The translations under genes and the position numbers were made by a program. A model generated the notes under the pieces. The model searched no databases and was not told the DNA's origin. It saw only the letters and a list, made by a program, of their open reading frames with translations. A stretch of DNA of 32,158 nt from Gammaproteobacteria bacterium. GTDB lineage: Bacteria; Pseudomonadota; Gammaproteobacteria; DRLM01. Where the stretch lies: assembly GCA_011375345.1 (NCBI GenBank), contig DRLM01000124.1, forward strand, positions 1 to 32,158. The letters are read 5' to 3'. Below are positions 22,668-32,158 of the stretch, one piece after another (position 1 is the stretch's first letter; the number at the start of each line of letters is the position of its first letter).

Positions 22668-23435
22668 ATGAAAATCATCACCGTCAATGTCAATGGCATC
22701 CGCGCCGCGGCGCGCAAGGGGTTTTTCCACTGGCTGGAAAAGCAAAACGCCGATGTGGTGTGCTTGCAGGAAATCAAGGCCCAGGTGCATCAGCTGGACG
22801 AGACCGTGCTCAGCCCCAAGGGCTACCACGGTTATTTTCACGATGCGGAAAAGAAGGGTTACAGCGGTGTGGCCGTGTACACCCGCCACAAACCTAAAAA
22901 GGTGATTTACGGCCTGGGCTGGCCCGACATGGACGCCGAGGGGCGTTACCTGCAGGTGGATATCGGTTCGCTGAGCATCGTGTCGCTGTACCTGCCGTCC
23001 GGTTCCAGCAGCGAGGAACGCCAGGCGGTGAAGTTTGATTTCATGGAACGGTTCATGCCCGTGCTGCGCAAAATCCGCCGCAGCCGGCGCGATTATATTT
23101 TGTGCGGCGACTGGAACATCGCCCACAAGAACATCGATCTCAAGAACTGGCGCGGCAACCAGAAAAACTCCGGCTTTTTGCCCGAGGAGCGGGCCTGGCT
23201 GGATACCCTGTTCGACGAGGTGGGGCTGGTGGACGCCTTCCGCGTCGTCAACCCGGAGCCGGAACACTACACGTGGTGGTCGAACCGCGGCCGCGCCTGG
23301 GAGAAGAACGTGGGCTGGCGCATTGACTACCAGATTGTCAGCCCCCGGCTGCGCGACAAGATCCGTGCCGCCTCTATTTATAAGGAAGAACGCTTCTCCG
23401 ATCATGCGCCGCTGACTATGGAATACGAGTTGTAG
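22668..23435 (+). CDS. xthA: Exodeoxyribonuclease III (AP endonuclease)
   Basis: ExoIII cleaves DNA at abasic sites and removes 3' blocking groups in base-excision repair. This 255-residue protein is a complete EEP-fold nuclease with N8 (TVNVNGIRAA), E35 (CLQEIKAQ), D148 and N150 (LCGDWNIAHKNIDL), D220 (GWRIDYQ), and D245-H246 (FSDHAPLTMEY). The overall sequence is close to the group containing Pseudomonas Crc, which has lost catalysis and acts in catabolite repression; here the catalytic residues are kept, so repair activity is expected. The ATG at 22668 begins the canonical MKIITVNVNGI; an in-frame ATG at 22602 would add a non-family extension. The toxin-antitoxin pair follows 57 bases later with its own promoter. 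Confidence 0.94.
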   Translation: MKIITVNVNGIRAAARKGFFHWLEKQNADVVCLQEIKAQVHQLDETVLSPKGYHGYFHDAEKKGYSGVAVYTRHKPKKVIYGLGWPDMDAEGRYLQVDIGSLSIVSLYLPSGSSSEERQAVKFDFMERFMPVLRKIRRSRRDYILCGDWNIAHKNIDLKNWRGNQKNSGFLPEERAWLDTLFDEVGLVDAFRVVNPEPEHYTWWSNRGRAWEKNVGWRIDYQIVSPRLRDKIRAASIYKEERFSDHAPLTMEYEL

Positions 23436-23460
23436 ATCATGGGATTCAACAGGGTATAAT
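23431..23460 (+). promoter_or_regulatory. Promoter of the toxin-antitoxin operon
   Basis: A perfect -10 tataat lies at 23455-23460. A weak -35 (tgtaga, 23431-23436) lies 18 bases upstream. The -10 directly abuts the palindrome at 23461-23479. Confidence 0.65.
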
Positions 23461-23479
23461 TTGTTGAAATATTCAACAA
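23461..23479. promoter_or_regulatory. Palindromic operator of the toxin-antitoxin operon
   Basis: ttgttgaa-ata-ttcaacaa has perfect 8-base arms. A further half-site ttcaac lies at 23445-23450, on the other side of the -10. This fits cooperative binding by a ribbon-helix-helix antitoxin that represses its own promoter. Confidence 0.7.
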
Positions 23480-23491
23480 TAGAGGTGCCCT

Positions 23492-23725
23492 ATGGCCACG
23501 GTGAATTTCAGTGTGCCCGATGAAGTAAAAGAAGCGTTTAACAAAGCCTTTGCCGGGGAAAACAAAAGCGCGGTATTGGCGCGCTTGATGCGGCAGGCCG
23601 TCGAGGAGCGCGAACGTCAGCGCCGGCGCCAGGCTGCGGTGGCGAGCCTGTTAAAGCTGAGACGCCGCGCCAGACCGGTCAGCGAGAGGGAGGTGGCGCG
23701 GGCCCGGCGCGCGGGGCGGCCGTGA
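23492..23725 (+). CDS. Ribbon-helix-helix antitoxin (VapB/CopG-like)
   Basis: This 77-residue protein has an N-terminal ribbon-helix-helix fold: the beta-strand ATVNFSVPDE, helix VKEAFNKAFAG, then NKSAVLARLMRQAVEERERQ. The C-terminal half is very rich in Arg and would be the toxin-contacting tail. It is expected to neutralise the PIN-domain protein encoded next and to repress the operon by binding the palindrome at 23461-23479. The ATG at 23492 follows AGAGG. The stop overlaps the GTG of the toxin gene (23722-23725), giving the coupled translation usual for these pairs. Family placement as a CopG-type antitoxin is from the sequence pattern and context; no close named homologue is recognised. 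Confidence 0.8.
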   Translation: MATVNFSVPDEVKEAFNKAFAGENKSAVLARLMRQAVEERERQRRRQAAVASLLKLRRRARPVSEREVARARRAGRP

Positions 23726-24150
23726 TCGCGGTCATCGACACCAGTGTGGCCGTGAAATGGATATTTCCTGATCCCAAGCGGGAGCCCGGGGTCGGGCATG
23801 CGCTGACGCTGTTGCAGGCGGTGGCGGACGGGGAGGTTGAGCCTTTGCAACCGCCCCATTGGCTGGCGGAAGTGGCAGCGGTGGTGACACGCCTGGACGC
23901 CGGGCTGGCCGGGGAAGCGCTGGACTTGCTCCACGCCATGGAGTTGCCAACAGCGGAGGATGTCGAGGTGTATCAGCGGGCGGCGGCCATCGCGGCGGAG
24001 CTGGATCACCACGTATTCGACACGCTGTATCACGCTGTTGCTTTGGAACGTGGAGCCACCTTGGTGAGTGCCGACAGGCGTTATGTGAGGAAGGCGACGT
24101 CGCTGGGCCGGGTCGTTCCACTGGAAAGCTGGGAGACCGTGTGTGTTTAG
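23722..24150 (+). CDS. PIN-domain toxin (VapC-like ribonuclease)
   Basis: This 142-residue protein is a PIN-domain nuclease. The four acidic metal-binding residues are present: D6 (VIDTSVAVKW), E50 (WLAEVAAVV), D100 (HHVFDTLYHAVAL) and D118 (LVSADRRYV). VapC-type toxins cleave specific RNAs, often tRNA or rRNA, when freed from the antitoxin. The GTG at 23722 overlaps the antitoxin stop, the normal arrangement. The length is typical for the family, and no residue seems lost, so the toxin is likely functional. The target RNA cannot be told. Confidence 0.88.
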   Translation: MIAVIDTSVAVKWIFPDPKREPGVGHALTLLQAVADGEVEPLQPPHWLAEVAAVVTRLDAGLAGEALDLLHAMELPTAEDVEVYQRAAAIAAELDHHVFDTLYHAVALERGATLVSADRRYVRKATSLGRVVPLESWETVCV

Positions 24151-24317
24151 ATGAGGGCTGGTACAGGGGTGGTATTCCGCTGTCCGCTCGCCCCCGGCTG
24201 TCGCCGTTGCAGGCCGTCGGGCGTGCTTTTGGTTTTCGGCAGAACTTGCCCAAACGCCTCCGGTAGGCGAAAATTACCCGCTCATCTGCCCCGGGTTATT
24301 CCTGATGGCATCGTTAT

Positions 24318-24329
24318 TGTTATATAACA
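24318..24329. promoter_or_regulatory. Palindrome in the tkt upstream region
   Basis: tgttatataaca is a perfect 12-bp palindrome in the most AT-rich part of the region, 162 bases before tkt. It may be part of a promoter or a regulator site. Confidence 0.35.
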
Positions 24330-24400
24330 TATTGAAGATAAAGAGCTTTAGTGTGCTGGAGCCAGTCGCCTGAAATTGGGGGGCATAACCGAATTCATCC

Positions 24401-24438
24401 GCGCCACGACCGGTCCCGCTCGTGGCGCCGCCGTTTTT
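24401..24438 (+). terminator. Hairpin with T-run before tkt (terminator or attenuator)
   Basis: gcgccacga (24401-24409) pairs perfectly with tcgtggcgc (24420-24428), followed by cgccg and ttttt (24434-24438). It would end transcription from the toxin-antitoxin operon. If the tkt promoter lies upstream, near 24318, it would instead sit within the tkt leader, 52 bases before the start codon. Confidence 0.6.
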
Positions 24439-24490
24439 ACTGATTTCGTAACCTTAGAATCATTAACTTTGCCACTTTGAGGAGATATCT

Positions 24491-26485
24491 ATGCCCACGC
24501 GTAGAGAGCTAGCCAATGCCATCCGCGCCCTGTCCATGGACGCGGTGCAAAAAGCCAAGTCCGGCCATCCCGGCGCCCCCATGGGGATGGCGGACATCGC
24601 CGAGGTGTTGTGGAATGATTTTCTGCGCCACAACCCCGCCAATCCCCACTGGGCCAATCGCGACCGTTTCGTGCTGTCCAACGGTCACGGCTCCATGCTC
24701 ATTTATTCCCTGCTGCACCTGAGCGGTTACGATCTCAGCATCGACGATCTGAAGAATTTCCGGCAACTGCACTCGAAAACCCCCGGCCATCCCGAATACG
24801 GCTACACCCCGGGCGTGGAAACCACCACCGGACCGCTGGGCCAGGGCATCACCAACGCCGTGGGCATGGCCCTGGCGGAGAAAGTGCTGGGCGGCCAGTT
24901 CAACCGCGATGGCCACCATATCGTCGATCACTACACCTATGTGTTTCTGGGCGACGGCTGCCTGATGGAGGGGGTGTCCCACGAGGCCTGTTCCCTGGCG
25001 GGCACCTGGGGGCTGGGCAAGCTGGTGGCGTTTTGGGATGACAACGGCATTTCCATTGACGGCCATGTGGACGGCTGGTTCACCGACGACACGCCCAAGC
25101 GCTTCGAGGCCTACGGCTGGCACGTGGTGCGGGATGTGGACGGTCACGATCCTGAGGCAGTGAAGCAGGCCATCTTGGAAGCCCGCGCCGTCAACGACAA
25201 GCCCAGCCTGATCTGCACCAAGACCGTGATCGGCTTCGGCGCGCCCAATATGTGCGGCAGCCACGATTGCCACGGCTCGCCCCTGGGCGAGGAGGAAATC
25301 CAGGCGACCCGCGAAAACATCGGCTGGTCCCATCCCCCGTTCGTGATTCCCGATGAGATCTACGCCGGGTGGAACGCCCGCGACAAGGGCGCCAGCGCTG
25401 AAGCGGCGTGGAACGAGAAGTTTGCCCAATACCGCGCCGCCTACCCCGAACTGGCCGCCGAATTCGAACGCCGGGTGCAGGGCGTGCTGCCCGCCGGGTG
25501 GGCCGCCGGTTCTGAAGCCTTCATCAAGGAGGTGGCCGCCAAGGGCGACAAGCTGGCCACCCGCAAGGCGTCCCAGGCGGCGCTCAACGGCTTCGGCCCC
25601 CTGTTGCCGGAATTTCTGGGCGGCTCCGCCGATCTGACCGGCTCCAACAACACCGATTGGAAGGGCTCGGTGTCCATCACCAACACGGTGTCCGACGGCA
25701 ACTACATTCACTACGGGGTGCGCGAGTTCGGCATGAGCGCCATCATGAACGGCATGGCCCTGCACGGCGGCTTTATCCCTTATGGCGGCACCTTCCTGGT
25801 GTTTTCCGACTATGCCCGCAATGGCGTGCGCATGTCCGCCCTGATGAGGCAGCGGGTGATTTACGTGTTCACCCACGATTCCATCGGCCTGGGCGAAGAC
25901 GGGCCCACCCACCAGCCGGTGGAGCACGTCTCCAGTTTGCGCCTGATTCCCAATCTGCACGTGTGGCGGCCCTGTGACGGCGTTGAAACGGCGGTGGCCT
26001 GGAAGTCAGCCATCGAGCGTGCAGACGGCCCGGCGGTGCTGGCCCTCACCCGCCAGAACCTGGCGCCCCAGGTGCGCAGCGATGAGCAAATCGCCAACAT
26101 CGCCCGCGGCGGTTATGTACTGAAAGACTGCTCCGGCACTCCCCAGGCCATCATCATGGCCACCGGTTCCGAAGTGGAACTGGCCGTGGCCGCGGCTGAC
26201 CAGCTGGCCAGCCAGGGCAGGAATGTGCGTGTGGTGTCCATGCCCTGCGTGGAATTGTTTGCCGCCCAGGACGCGGCCTATCGTGAATCGGTACTGCCGG
26301 CGGCCGTGACCGCCCGCGTGGCCGTGGAGGCCGGTGTGAGCAATTACTGGTACCAGTACGTGGGCAGCCAGGGCCGGGTCGTGGGCATTGACCGTTTCGG
26401 CGAGTCCGCGCCTGCCGCTGCACTGTTCGAAGAGTTTGGCTTTACCGTGGACAACGTCGTCGCCCAGGTGAACGGTGTCCTGTAA
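24491..26485 (+). CDS. tkt: Transketolase
   Basis: Transketolase moves two-carbon ketol units between sugar phosphates in the Calvin cycle and pentose phosphate pathway, using thiamine diphosphate. The 664-residue length is normal. Visible features: H26 ([10 protein letters not shown]), H66 ([17 protein letters not shown]), the ThDP/metal motif G154-D-G156 to N185 ([10 protein letters not shown] through [11 protein letters not shown]), and the pyrimidine-domain segment [14 protein letters not shown] followed by [36 protein letters not shown] contains the substrate-binding histidine. The ATG at 24491 has a strong GAGGAG upstream. It is the first gene of a tkt-gap-pgk-pyk-fba run, 39 bases before gap. 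The gene order is one often seen in autotrophic proteobacteria, where such a cluster supplies Calvin-cycle enzymes. Confidence 0.96.
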   Translation: MPTRRELANAIRALSMDAVQKAKSGHPGAPMGMADIAEVLWNDFLRHNPANPHWANRDRFVLSNGHGSMLIYSLLHLSGYDLSIDDLKNFRQLHSKTPGHPEYGYTPGVETTTGPLGQGITNAVGMALAEKVLGGQFNRDGHHIVDHYTYVFLGDGCLMEGVSHEACSLAGTWGLGKLVAFWDDNGISIDGHVDGWFTDDTPKRFEAYGWHVVRDVDGHDPEAVKQAILEARAVNDKPSLICTKTVIGFGAPNMCGSHDCHGSPLGEEEIQATRENIGWSHPPFVIPDEIYAGWNARDKGASAEAAWNEKFAQYRAAYPELAAEFERRVQGVLPAGWAAGSEAFIKEVAAKGDKLATRKASQAALNGFGPLLPEFLGGSADLTGSNNTDWKGSVSITNTVSDGNYIHYGVREFGMSAIMNGMALHGGFIPYGGTFLVFSDYARNGVRMSALMRQRVIYVFTHDSIGLGEDGPTHQPVEHVSSLRLIPNLHVWRPCDGVETAVAWKSAIERADGPAVLALTRQNLAPQVRSDEQIANIARGGYVLKDCSGTPQAIIMATGSEVELAVAAADQLASQGRNVRVVSMPCVELFAAQDAAYRESVLPAAVTARVAVEAGVSNYWYQYVGSQGRVVGIDRFGESAPAAALFEEFGFTVDNVVAQVNGVL

Positions 26486-27529
<1,044 letters not shown>

Positions 27530-27542
27530 GAAGTTTGCGCAA

Positions 27543-27576
27543 CGCGGGGCGGACGCAGGTCCGCCCCGCGCTCTTT
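27543..27576 (+). terminator. Intrinsic terminator after gap
   Basis: cgcggggcggac (27543-27554) pairs perfectly with gtccgccccgcg (27559-27570), loop gcag, followed by ctctttt. A strong 12-bp GC stem with a modest T-run. It may reduce read-through from tkt-gap into pgk. Confidence 0.75.
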
Positions 27577-27650
27577 TGGGGAGGGGTTGCAGCACCTGTT
27601 GAGGCAGTGGTGCCGGGTGGTGTAACTATTCAGCCTGCTTTGTGGCTTGT

Positions 27651-27675
27651 TCCCCCTTTTTCAAAGGGGGCTAAG
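27651..27675. repeat. Copy C of a C-run/T-run intergenic repeat
   Basis: ccccctttttcaaaggggg is the cleanest copy, a hairpin with an 8-bp stem followed by ctaag. It lies 55 bases before the pgk start, in its leader. Compare 13302-13332 and 17505-17527. Confidence 0.5.
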
Positions 27676-27729
27676 AGCGAAAACCGCCAGGCGGGCTCAA
27701 TAGTTGCATTGTTGTTTAAGGAGCAAACC

Positions 27730-28908
27730 ATGTCCGTGATCAAAATGAGCGACCTTGATCTGGCCGGCAAGCGCGTGTTGATCCGCCAGGATTTGAACGT
27801 GCCCTTGAAAAACGGCGCTGTGGGCGACGACACCCGGATTCGTGCCAGTCTGCCCACCGTCCAGGCGGCGCTTCAAGCCGGTGCGGCCGTCATGTTGATG
27901 TCCCACCTGGGCCGGCCGCAAGAGGGTGAGTACGACGCCGCTGCCTCCCTGGCGCCGGTGGCGGTCCGGTTGTCAGAGCTGTTGGGCAAAACGGTGCCCG
28001 TGGTCAAAGACTATCTGGGCCGGAATCTGAATGTGGCCGCGGGCGACGTGGTCCTGCTGGAGAACGTCCGGTTCAACAAGGGCGAAAAGAACAACGACGA
28101 CGAGCTGGCCAGACAGTACGCGGCGCTGTGCGACGTGTACGTGATGGATGCCTTCGGCACCGCCCACCGCGCCCAGGCCTCCACCCACGGCGTGGCCAGA
28201 TTCGCGCCCGTCGCCTGCGCGGGGCCTTTGTTGGCGGCAGAGCTGGATGCCCTGGGCAGGGCCCTGGACAATCCCGCCCGGCCCCTGGTGGCCATTGTGG
28301 GCGGTTCCAAGGTGTCCACCAAGCTGACCGTGCTGGAATCGTTGTCCCAGAAGGTGGACCAGCTCATCGTCGGCGGCGGCATTGCCAACACGTTTATCGC
28401 GGCGGCGGGTCACAATGTGGGCAGGTCCCTGTATGAAAAAGACCTGGTTCCCGAGGCTCAAAAACTCACGGCGCAGGCCCGCAGTCGCGGCGGTGACATC
28501 CCCGTGCCGGTGGACGTGGTGTGTGGCAAGGAATTTTCCGAAACCGCGGCAGCGGAGCTGAAACCGGTGAGCGCGGTGGCGGATGACGACATGATTTTCG
28601 ATGTGGGGCCCGAGACGTCCAAACAGTTCGCGGAAATTATCAAAAGCGCCGGCACCATTGTGTGGAACGGCCCGGTGGGTGTGTTTGAGTTCGACCAGTT
28701 CGGTGCGGGCACCAGGGCCCTGGCCCAGGCCATAGCCGGGAGCCCGGCGTTTTCCATTGCCGGCGGTGGCGATACCCTGGCGGCGGTGGCCAAGTACGGC
28801 ATTGCCGACAAGGTGTCTTATATCTCCACCGGCGGCGGCGCCTTTTTGGAGTTTCTGGAAGGAAAGAAGCTGCCCGCGGTGGCCATCCTCGAGGAGCGGG
28901 CCGGTTAG
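27730..28908 (+). CDS. pgk: Phosphoglycerate kinase
   Basis: Pgk transfers phosphate between 1,3-bisphosphoglycerate and ADP. The 392-residue protein has the N-terminal substrate-binding segment [14 protein letters not shown], the histidine-containing [26 protein letters not shown], and the nucleotide-binding C-domain motifs [27 protein letters not shown] and [11 protein letters not shown] followed by [15 protein letters not shown]. All family elements are intact. The ATG at 27730 follows AAGGAG; an in-frame ATG at 27535 extends through the terminator and repeat and is rejected. A copy of a C-run/T-run palindrome sits in the leader. The gap to pyk is only 48 bases, so these two are probably co-transcribed. 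Confidence 0.96.
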   Translation: MSVIKMSDLDLAGKRVLIRQDLNVPLKNGAVGDDTRIRASLPTVQAALQAGAAVMLMSHLGRPQEGEYDAAASLAPVAVRLSELLGKTVPVVKDYLGRNLNVAAGDVVLLENVRFNKGEKNNDDELARQYAALCDVYVMDAFGTAHRAQASTHGVARFAPVACAGPLLAAELDALGRALDNPARPLVAIVGGSKVSTKLTVLESLSQKVDQLIVGGGIANTFIAAAGHNVGRSLYEKDLVPEAQKLTAQARSRGGDIPVPVDVVCGKEFSETAAAELKPVSAVADDDMIFDVGPETSKQFAEIIKSAGTIVWNGPVGVFEFDQFGAGTRALAQAIAGSPAFSIAGGGDTLAAVAKYGIADKVSYISTGGGAFLEFLEGKKLPAVAILEERAG

Positions 28909-28956
28909 GCGGGCCGCTGCGCCCTGGCCGACACTCGAATTTCGGAACGGAACATT

Positions 28957-30402
28957 ATGCTGAGAAGAACCAAAATCGTTGCCACCTTGGGGCCGGCCAC
29001 TGATGATGCCCAGGCCCTGGATGGCATCATCGAAGCCGGTGTGGATGTGGTGCGCGTCAATTTTTCCCACGGCCACCATGACGATCACCGCCGGCGGGTG
29101 GAAACGGTGCGGGGGCGGGCGCGGGCCCATGGCCGGCAGGTGGGGGTGTTGTGCGACCTGCAGGGTCCCAAAATCCGCATTGACCGTTTCAAAGGGGGGC
29201 GCATCACCCTGAAAGAAGGCGACCGCTTTGTGCTGGACGGCAGTTGGCCGGCCGATGAGGGCAACCAGGAACGCGTGGGCCTGACCTACAAGGAGCTGCC
29301 CAACGACGTGAAGCGGGGTGACACCCTGCTGCTGGACGACGGCCGCATTGTGCTGTGGGTGGAGCAGGTCGCCGGCTCCGAGGTGGAGTGCCGGGTGGTG
29401 GTCGGTGGCGTGCTGTCCAACAACAAGGGCATCAACCGCCAGGGCGGTGGCCTGTCGGCCTCGGCGCTTACCGACAAGGACCGGGCCGATATCAAGGTGG
29501 CCGCGGAACTGGCCGCCGATTACGTGGCCATCTCTTTTCCCCGCTGCGCGGCCGATGTGGATCTGGCCCGCGGGCTGCTCCGGGAGGCGGGCGGCCATGG
29601 TGGCATCGTGTCCAAGATCGAACGGGCCGAGGCCATGGAATGCCTGGACGAAATCCTGGCGGCCTCCGATGCGGTGATGATCGCTCGGGGCGACCTGGGG
29701 GTGGAGATCGGCGACGCGGAACTGCCCGCCGCGCAAAAGCGCATCATCCGCATGGCGCGCAGTATGGACCGGGTGGTGATTACCGCCACCCAGATGATGG
29801 AATCCATGATCGAAAATCCCATTCCCACCCGGGCGGAGGTGTTCGACGTGGCCAACGCCGTGCTGGACGGTACCGACGCAGTGATGCTGTCGGCGGAGAC
29901 GGCGGCGGGCAAATACCCCGCCAAGGCAGTGGCGGCCATGGACCGGGTGTGCCGCGAGGCGGAGAAGCAGCCCATCGTGACCACCTCCGATCATCGCATC
30001 AACACCGTGTTTCAGCGGGTGGACGAGGCCATCGCCATGGCCGCCATGTATACCGCCAACCATCTGGGTGTCAAGGCCATTGCCGCCCTGACCGAGTCCG
30101 GTTCCACGCCCCAGTGGATGTCCCGTATCAGCTCCAGCATTCCCATCTACGCCTTGACGCCTCATGTGGAGACGCGTAGAAAAGTAACCCTTTACCGCGG
30201 TGTGTATCCCGTGGCCTTCAATGTGGACAGCACCGACCACGCCTACGTGAACAAAGAAGCCATCGATGAACTGGTGCGCCGCGGCGCGGTGCGGGACGGT
30301 GACCTGGTCATCATCACCAAGGGTGATTTGCTGGGCGAGCACGGCGGCACCAACGCCATGAAGGTGGTGCGTGTGGGCAGCATGGTGATGTCGCAGCTGT
30401 GA
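28957..30402 (+). CDS. pyk: Pyruvate kinase
   Basis: Pyruvate kinase makes ATP and pyruvate from phosphoenolpyruvate. The 481-residue length is standard. Motifs visible: RRTKIVATLGPATDD at the N-terminus, VVRVNFSHGHHDDH, LLDDGRIVL in the B domain, the catalytic lysine in SKIERAEAMECLDEIL, the metal-binding IARGDLGVEIGDAE, and ITATQMMESMIENPIPTRAE. The C-terminal allosteric domain is present (about 360-481). The ATG at 28957 has a modest GGAAC-type ribosome site. The gene lies between pgk and fba; a glycolytic, practically irreversible enzyme inside an otherwise reversible, Calvin-type cluster is a known arrangement in several proteobacteria and provides pyruvate from fixed carbon. Confidence 0.96.
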   Translation: MLRRTKIVATLGPATDDAQALDGIIEAGVDVVRVNFSHGHHDDHRRRVETVRGRARAHGRQVGVLCDLQGPKIRIDRFKGGRITLKEGDRFVLDGSWPADEGNQERVGLTYKELPNDVKRGDTLLLDDGRIVLWVEQVAGSEVECRVVVGGVLSNNKGINRQGGGLSASALTDKDRADIKVAAELAADYVAISFPRCAADVDLARGLLREAGGHGGIVSKIERAEAMECLDEILAASDAVMIARGDLGVEIGDAELPAAQKRIIRMARSMDRVVITATQMMESMIENPIPTRAEVFDVANAVLDGTDAVMLSAETAAGKYPAKAVAAMDRVCREAEKQPIVTTSDHRINTVFQRVDEAIAMAAMYTANHLGVKAIAALTESGSTPQWMSRISSSIPIYALTPHVETRRKVTLYRGVYPVAFNVDSTDHAYVNKEAIDELVRRGAVRDGDLVIITKGDLLGEHGGTNAMKVVRVGSMVMSQL

Positions 30403-30477
30403 GTCCGGGGCAGCGTGCTGCCACTGCCACAGCCGAATTCAAAACAGTAACCAAATCAGAGAGTAGAGGAGAGTCAC

Positions 30478-31542
30478 ATGGCTTTGATTACCTTGCGCCA
30501 GCTTTTGGACTACGCGGCGGAGAATGACTTCGGCCTGCCCGCCTTCAACGTCAACAATATGGAGCAGGTGCATGCCATCATGCAGGCCGCGGCTGCGGTG
30601 GATTCGCCGGTCATCATGCAGGGTTCGGCAGGCGCCCGGTCCTACGCCGGCGAGCCTTTCCTGCGGCACTTGATCGCCGCCGCCATTGAGCAGTATCCCC
30701 ACATTCCCGTCTGCATGCACCAGGATCACGGTTCCGAGCCGGGCGTGTGTCTGCGCTCCATCCAGTCCGGTTTCAGCTCCGTGATGATGGACGGTTCCCT
30801 GATGCCGGACATGAAAACGCCGTCCAGCTACGAGTACAACGTTGAGGTGACCCGGAAAGTGGTGGAGATGGCCCACGCCGGCGGTGTGTCCGTGGAAGGT
30901 GAGCTGGGCTGCCTGGGCTCCCTGGAGACCGGCATGATGGGTGAGGAAGACGGCCACGGCGCCGAGGGCGCGCTGGATCATTCCCAGCTTCTGACTGACC
31001 CTGAGGAAGCGGCCGATTTTGTCAAAAAAACCGGCGTGGACGCTCTGGCCATCGCCATCGGCACCTCCCACGGCGCCTACAAATTCTCCCAGAAGCCCAC
31101 GGGCAAGATTCTGCGCATCGACCGGGTGAAGGAAATCCACGAGCGCATTCCTTCCGTGCATCTGGTCATGCACGGCTCTTCCTCGGTGCCCCAGGACTGG
31201 CTGGAAATCATCAACAACTACGGTGGCGACATGGGCCAGACTTACGGTGTGCCCGTGGAAGAAATTGTGGAAGGCATCAAAAACGGCGTGCGCAAGGTCA
31301 ATATCGACACCGATTTGCGCATGGCCTCCACCGGCGCCGTGCGCAAGCATCTGCACGACAATCCGGCCAATTTCGACCCGCGTAAATTCCTGAAGGAATC
31401 CACCAAGGCCATGATGGAAATATGCAAGGCCCGCTATGAAGTCTTCGGCTCCGCCGGCCATGCTTCCAGGATCAAGGCCATGTCGCTGGAGACCATGCAC
31501 AAGCGTTACGCGGCGGGGGAGTTGGCGCCCAAGGTGAACTAG
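30478..31542 (+). CDS. fba: Class II fructose-bisphosphate aldolase, Calvin-cycle subtype
   Basis: This zinc aldolase joins dihydroxyacetone phosphate and glyceraldehyde 3-phosphate to fructose 1,6-bisphosphate; members of this subtype (CbbA) also form sedoheptulose bisphosphate. The 354-residue protein shows [16 protein letters not shown], the metal-binding H81-Q-D-H84-[37 protein letters not shown] and the phosphate-binding [11 protein letters not shown]. The extended C-terminus ([20 protein letters not shown], then [11 protein letters not shown]) is typical of the CbbA-type subgroup, which differs from the E. coli FbaA type. The ATG at 30478 follows GAGGAG. It is the last gene of the tkt-gap-pgk-pyk-fba run, ended by the hairpin at 31573-31608. 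The subtype suggests Calvin-cycle use, but it also occurs in heterotrophs. Confidence 0.95.
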   Translation: MALITLRQLLDYAAENDFGLPAFNVNNMEQVHAIMQAAAAVDSPVIMQGSAGARSYAGEPFLRHLIAAAIEQYPHIPVCMHQDHGSEPGVCLRSIQSGFSSVMMDGSLMPDMKTPSSYEYNVEVTRKVVEMAHAGGVSVEGELGCLGSLETGMMGEEDGHGAEGALDHSQLLTDPEEAADFVKKTGVDALAIAIGTSHGAYKFSQKPTGKILRIDRVKEIHERIPSVHLVMHGSSSVPQDWLEIINNYGGDMGQTYGVPVEEIVEGIKNGVRKVNIDTDLRMASTGAVRKHLHDNPANFDPRKFLKESTKAMMEICKARYEVFGSAGHASRIKAMSLETMHKRYAAGELAPKVN

Positions 31543-31572
31543 GCTTTTCTCGCGCCATGGTTTCGCCGTGCA

Positions 31573-31611
31573 GCACGTAACAAGGCGGGGGTATCCCCGC
31601 CTTGGTGCGTT
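31573..31611 (+). terminator. Intrinsic terminator after fba
   Basis: caaggcgggg (31581-31590) pairs with ccccgccttg (31595-31604), loop gtat; gcac (31573-31576) and gtgc (31605-31608) can extend the stem. It is followed by gttt only, so the T-run is weak. Confidence 0.65.
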
Positions 31612-31732
31612 TGCCCGCTAAATTATCGCCGTTTTCATCCGATATTCCGGGTACCTCCTCTGTATTGTGGTCGGACGGGCAGGGGGAAACCCCCGTGCTC
31701 CCGCCTGCTGTAGAGGTCGCCAAGGAGCCAGG

Positions 31733-32158
31733 ATGACGGTCCCACAGGAACAAGCCACAATGGTGGCGCTTTCCCCCGGGGAAGGGGATTTCTACGCTTT
31801 CCATCTGGCGCAACTGAACCAGTCCAACCCGGTGCGTCTTGCCGCCGACGTGTTTAATCACAAGGGGGTGATGCTGGCGCCCAAGGGCACGGCGCTGGAC
31901 AAAGCGGCGGCCGACAAGCTGCTCAGCCATCAACTTGCCCGGCCGCTGGAACAAACGGTGGACGTGGCGGGTGTGCTGGACAATGCCGAGCTGTATGCGG
32001 AGACCCGCACCATCCTCCGGCGTTATCCCGATTTATATCAATTGCACATTGCCCTGCGTTTTGAGAGCGATCTCAAGGCAACGCTCATCGACATGGACAT
32101 CCACCCCTGGGTGTTGCAGCAACTGACCGTTCTCAAACAGTGTCTGCCGCAGTGGTTC
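31733..32158 (+). CDS. N-terminal part of a putative HD-type signalling protein (3' end outside window)
   Basis: The frame from ATG 31733, after an AAGGAG, is open to the window end and gives 142 residues. The region LAADVFNHKGVMLAPKGTAL followed by DKAAADKLLSHQ (about 37-68) resembles the N-terminal module often placed before HD-GYP or related HD phosphodiesterase domains (a short beta-unit ending in ...L.P.GT.L). The rest is mostly helical with no catalytic motif yet visible, because the protein continues beyond base 32158. A role in cyclic-di-GMP signalling is therefore only a suggestion. It begins 125 bases after the fba terminator and is a separate transcription unit. Confidence 0.6.
   Translation, partial: MTVPQEQATMVALSPGEGDFYAFHLAQLNQSNPVRLAADVFNHKGVMLAPKGTALDKAAADKLLSHQLARPLEQTVDVAGVLDNAELYAETRTILRRYPDLYQLHIALRFESDLKATLIDMDIHPWVLQQLTVLKQCLPQWF

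Larger units (their letters stand above)
24151..24490. other. Gene-free region upstream of tkt
   Basis: No credible gene is seen in these 340 bases. The part from 24290 to 24360 is AT-rich and holds a perfect 12-bp palindrome tgttatataaca (24318-24329). A hairpin with a T-run lies at 24401-24438, and a -10-like tagaat at 24455-24460 lies close to tkt. The tkt ribosome site is GAGGAG just before the ATG at 24491. Confidence 0.6.

Noticed and set aside
27973..30342. 789-residue open frame on the minus strand
   Set aside because: It is antisense to pgk and pyk, which are complete and well conserved; the translation is low-complexity His/Gly-rich and has no family signature.

Overview
The window is a GC-rich, gene-dense bacterial chromosome segment. 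The protein families present (TmcA, TcdA, a UPF0149/SEC-C protein, Crc/ExoIII-type exonuclease, a Calvin-type class II aldolase in a tkt-gap-pgk-pyk-fba run) point to a gammaproteobacterium, plausibly an autotrophic or formerly autotrophic sulfur/iron-type lineage such as Chromatiales. That placement is inferred from gene content; no RuBisCO or 16S gene is present.

Layout. 1-2904: the 3' part of a type I restriction subunit (hsdR), apparently less GC-rich than what follows. 2905-3373: a gene-free stretch with a nested palindromic MITE-like element (2927-3101), a tandem short repeat (3211-3260), and a promoter plus operator for a small XRE regulator. 3374-11335: one tightly packed transcription unit, xre, hyfB, hyfC, hyfE, hyfF, hyfG, hyfI, tadA, with 4-nt stop/start overlaps at nearly every junction. 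11336-11641: gene-free, with a structured candidate small RNA, followed by tRNA-Ser(CGA). 11768-15168: a GIY-YIG protein (DUF123), an alpha/beta-hydrolase lipoprotein (minus strand), an EamA exporter and a UPF0149/SEC-C protein. 15173-18956: tmcA, then convergent tcdA and a single-domain cyclic-nucleotide-binding protein. 19094-21786: a cupin, a small membrane protein, and an outer-membrane-type protein paired with a TlpA-like thioredoxin. 21864-24150: pyrE (minus), exonuclease III, and a RHH/PIN toxin-antitoxin pair with a clear operator. 24491-31542: tkt, gap, pgk, pyk, fba. 31733-end: the N-terminal part of a putative HD-type signalling protein.

The main point of interest is the hyf-like cluster. 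It has the membrane arm (two antiporter-like subunits, a NuoH-like subunit, a HyfE-like subunit), a fused NuoC/NuoD-like large subunit and a NuoB-like small subunit. The small subunit keeps its four Fe-S cysteines. The large subunit has lost the CxxC pairs that bind the [NiFe] centre in hydrogenases: the first motif reads RVSGDS, and the C-terminal motif reads DFPVCNKS. It therefore looks like an energy-converting hydrogenase-related (Ehr) complex, not a hydrogenase. No ferredoxin-type subunit, formate dehydrogenase or hydrogenase maturation gene lies in the window, so its electron donor and acceptor are open questions.

The central-carbon block would carry carbon between pentose phosphates, triose phosphates, fructose bisphosphate and pyruvate, serving glycolysis, gluconeogenesis or the Calvin cycle. 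Several intergenic spaces hold related hairpin-rich repeats.
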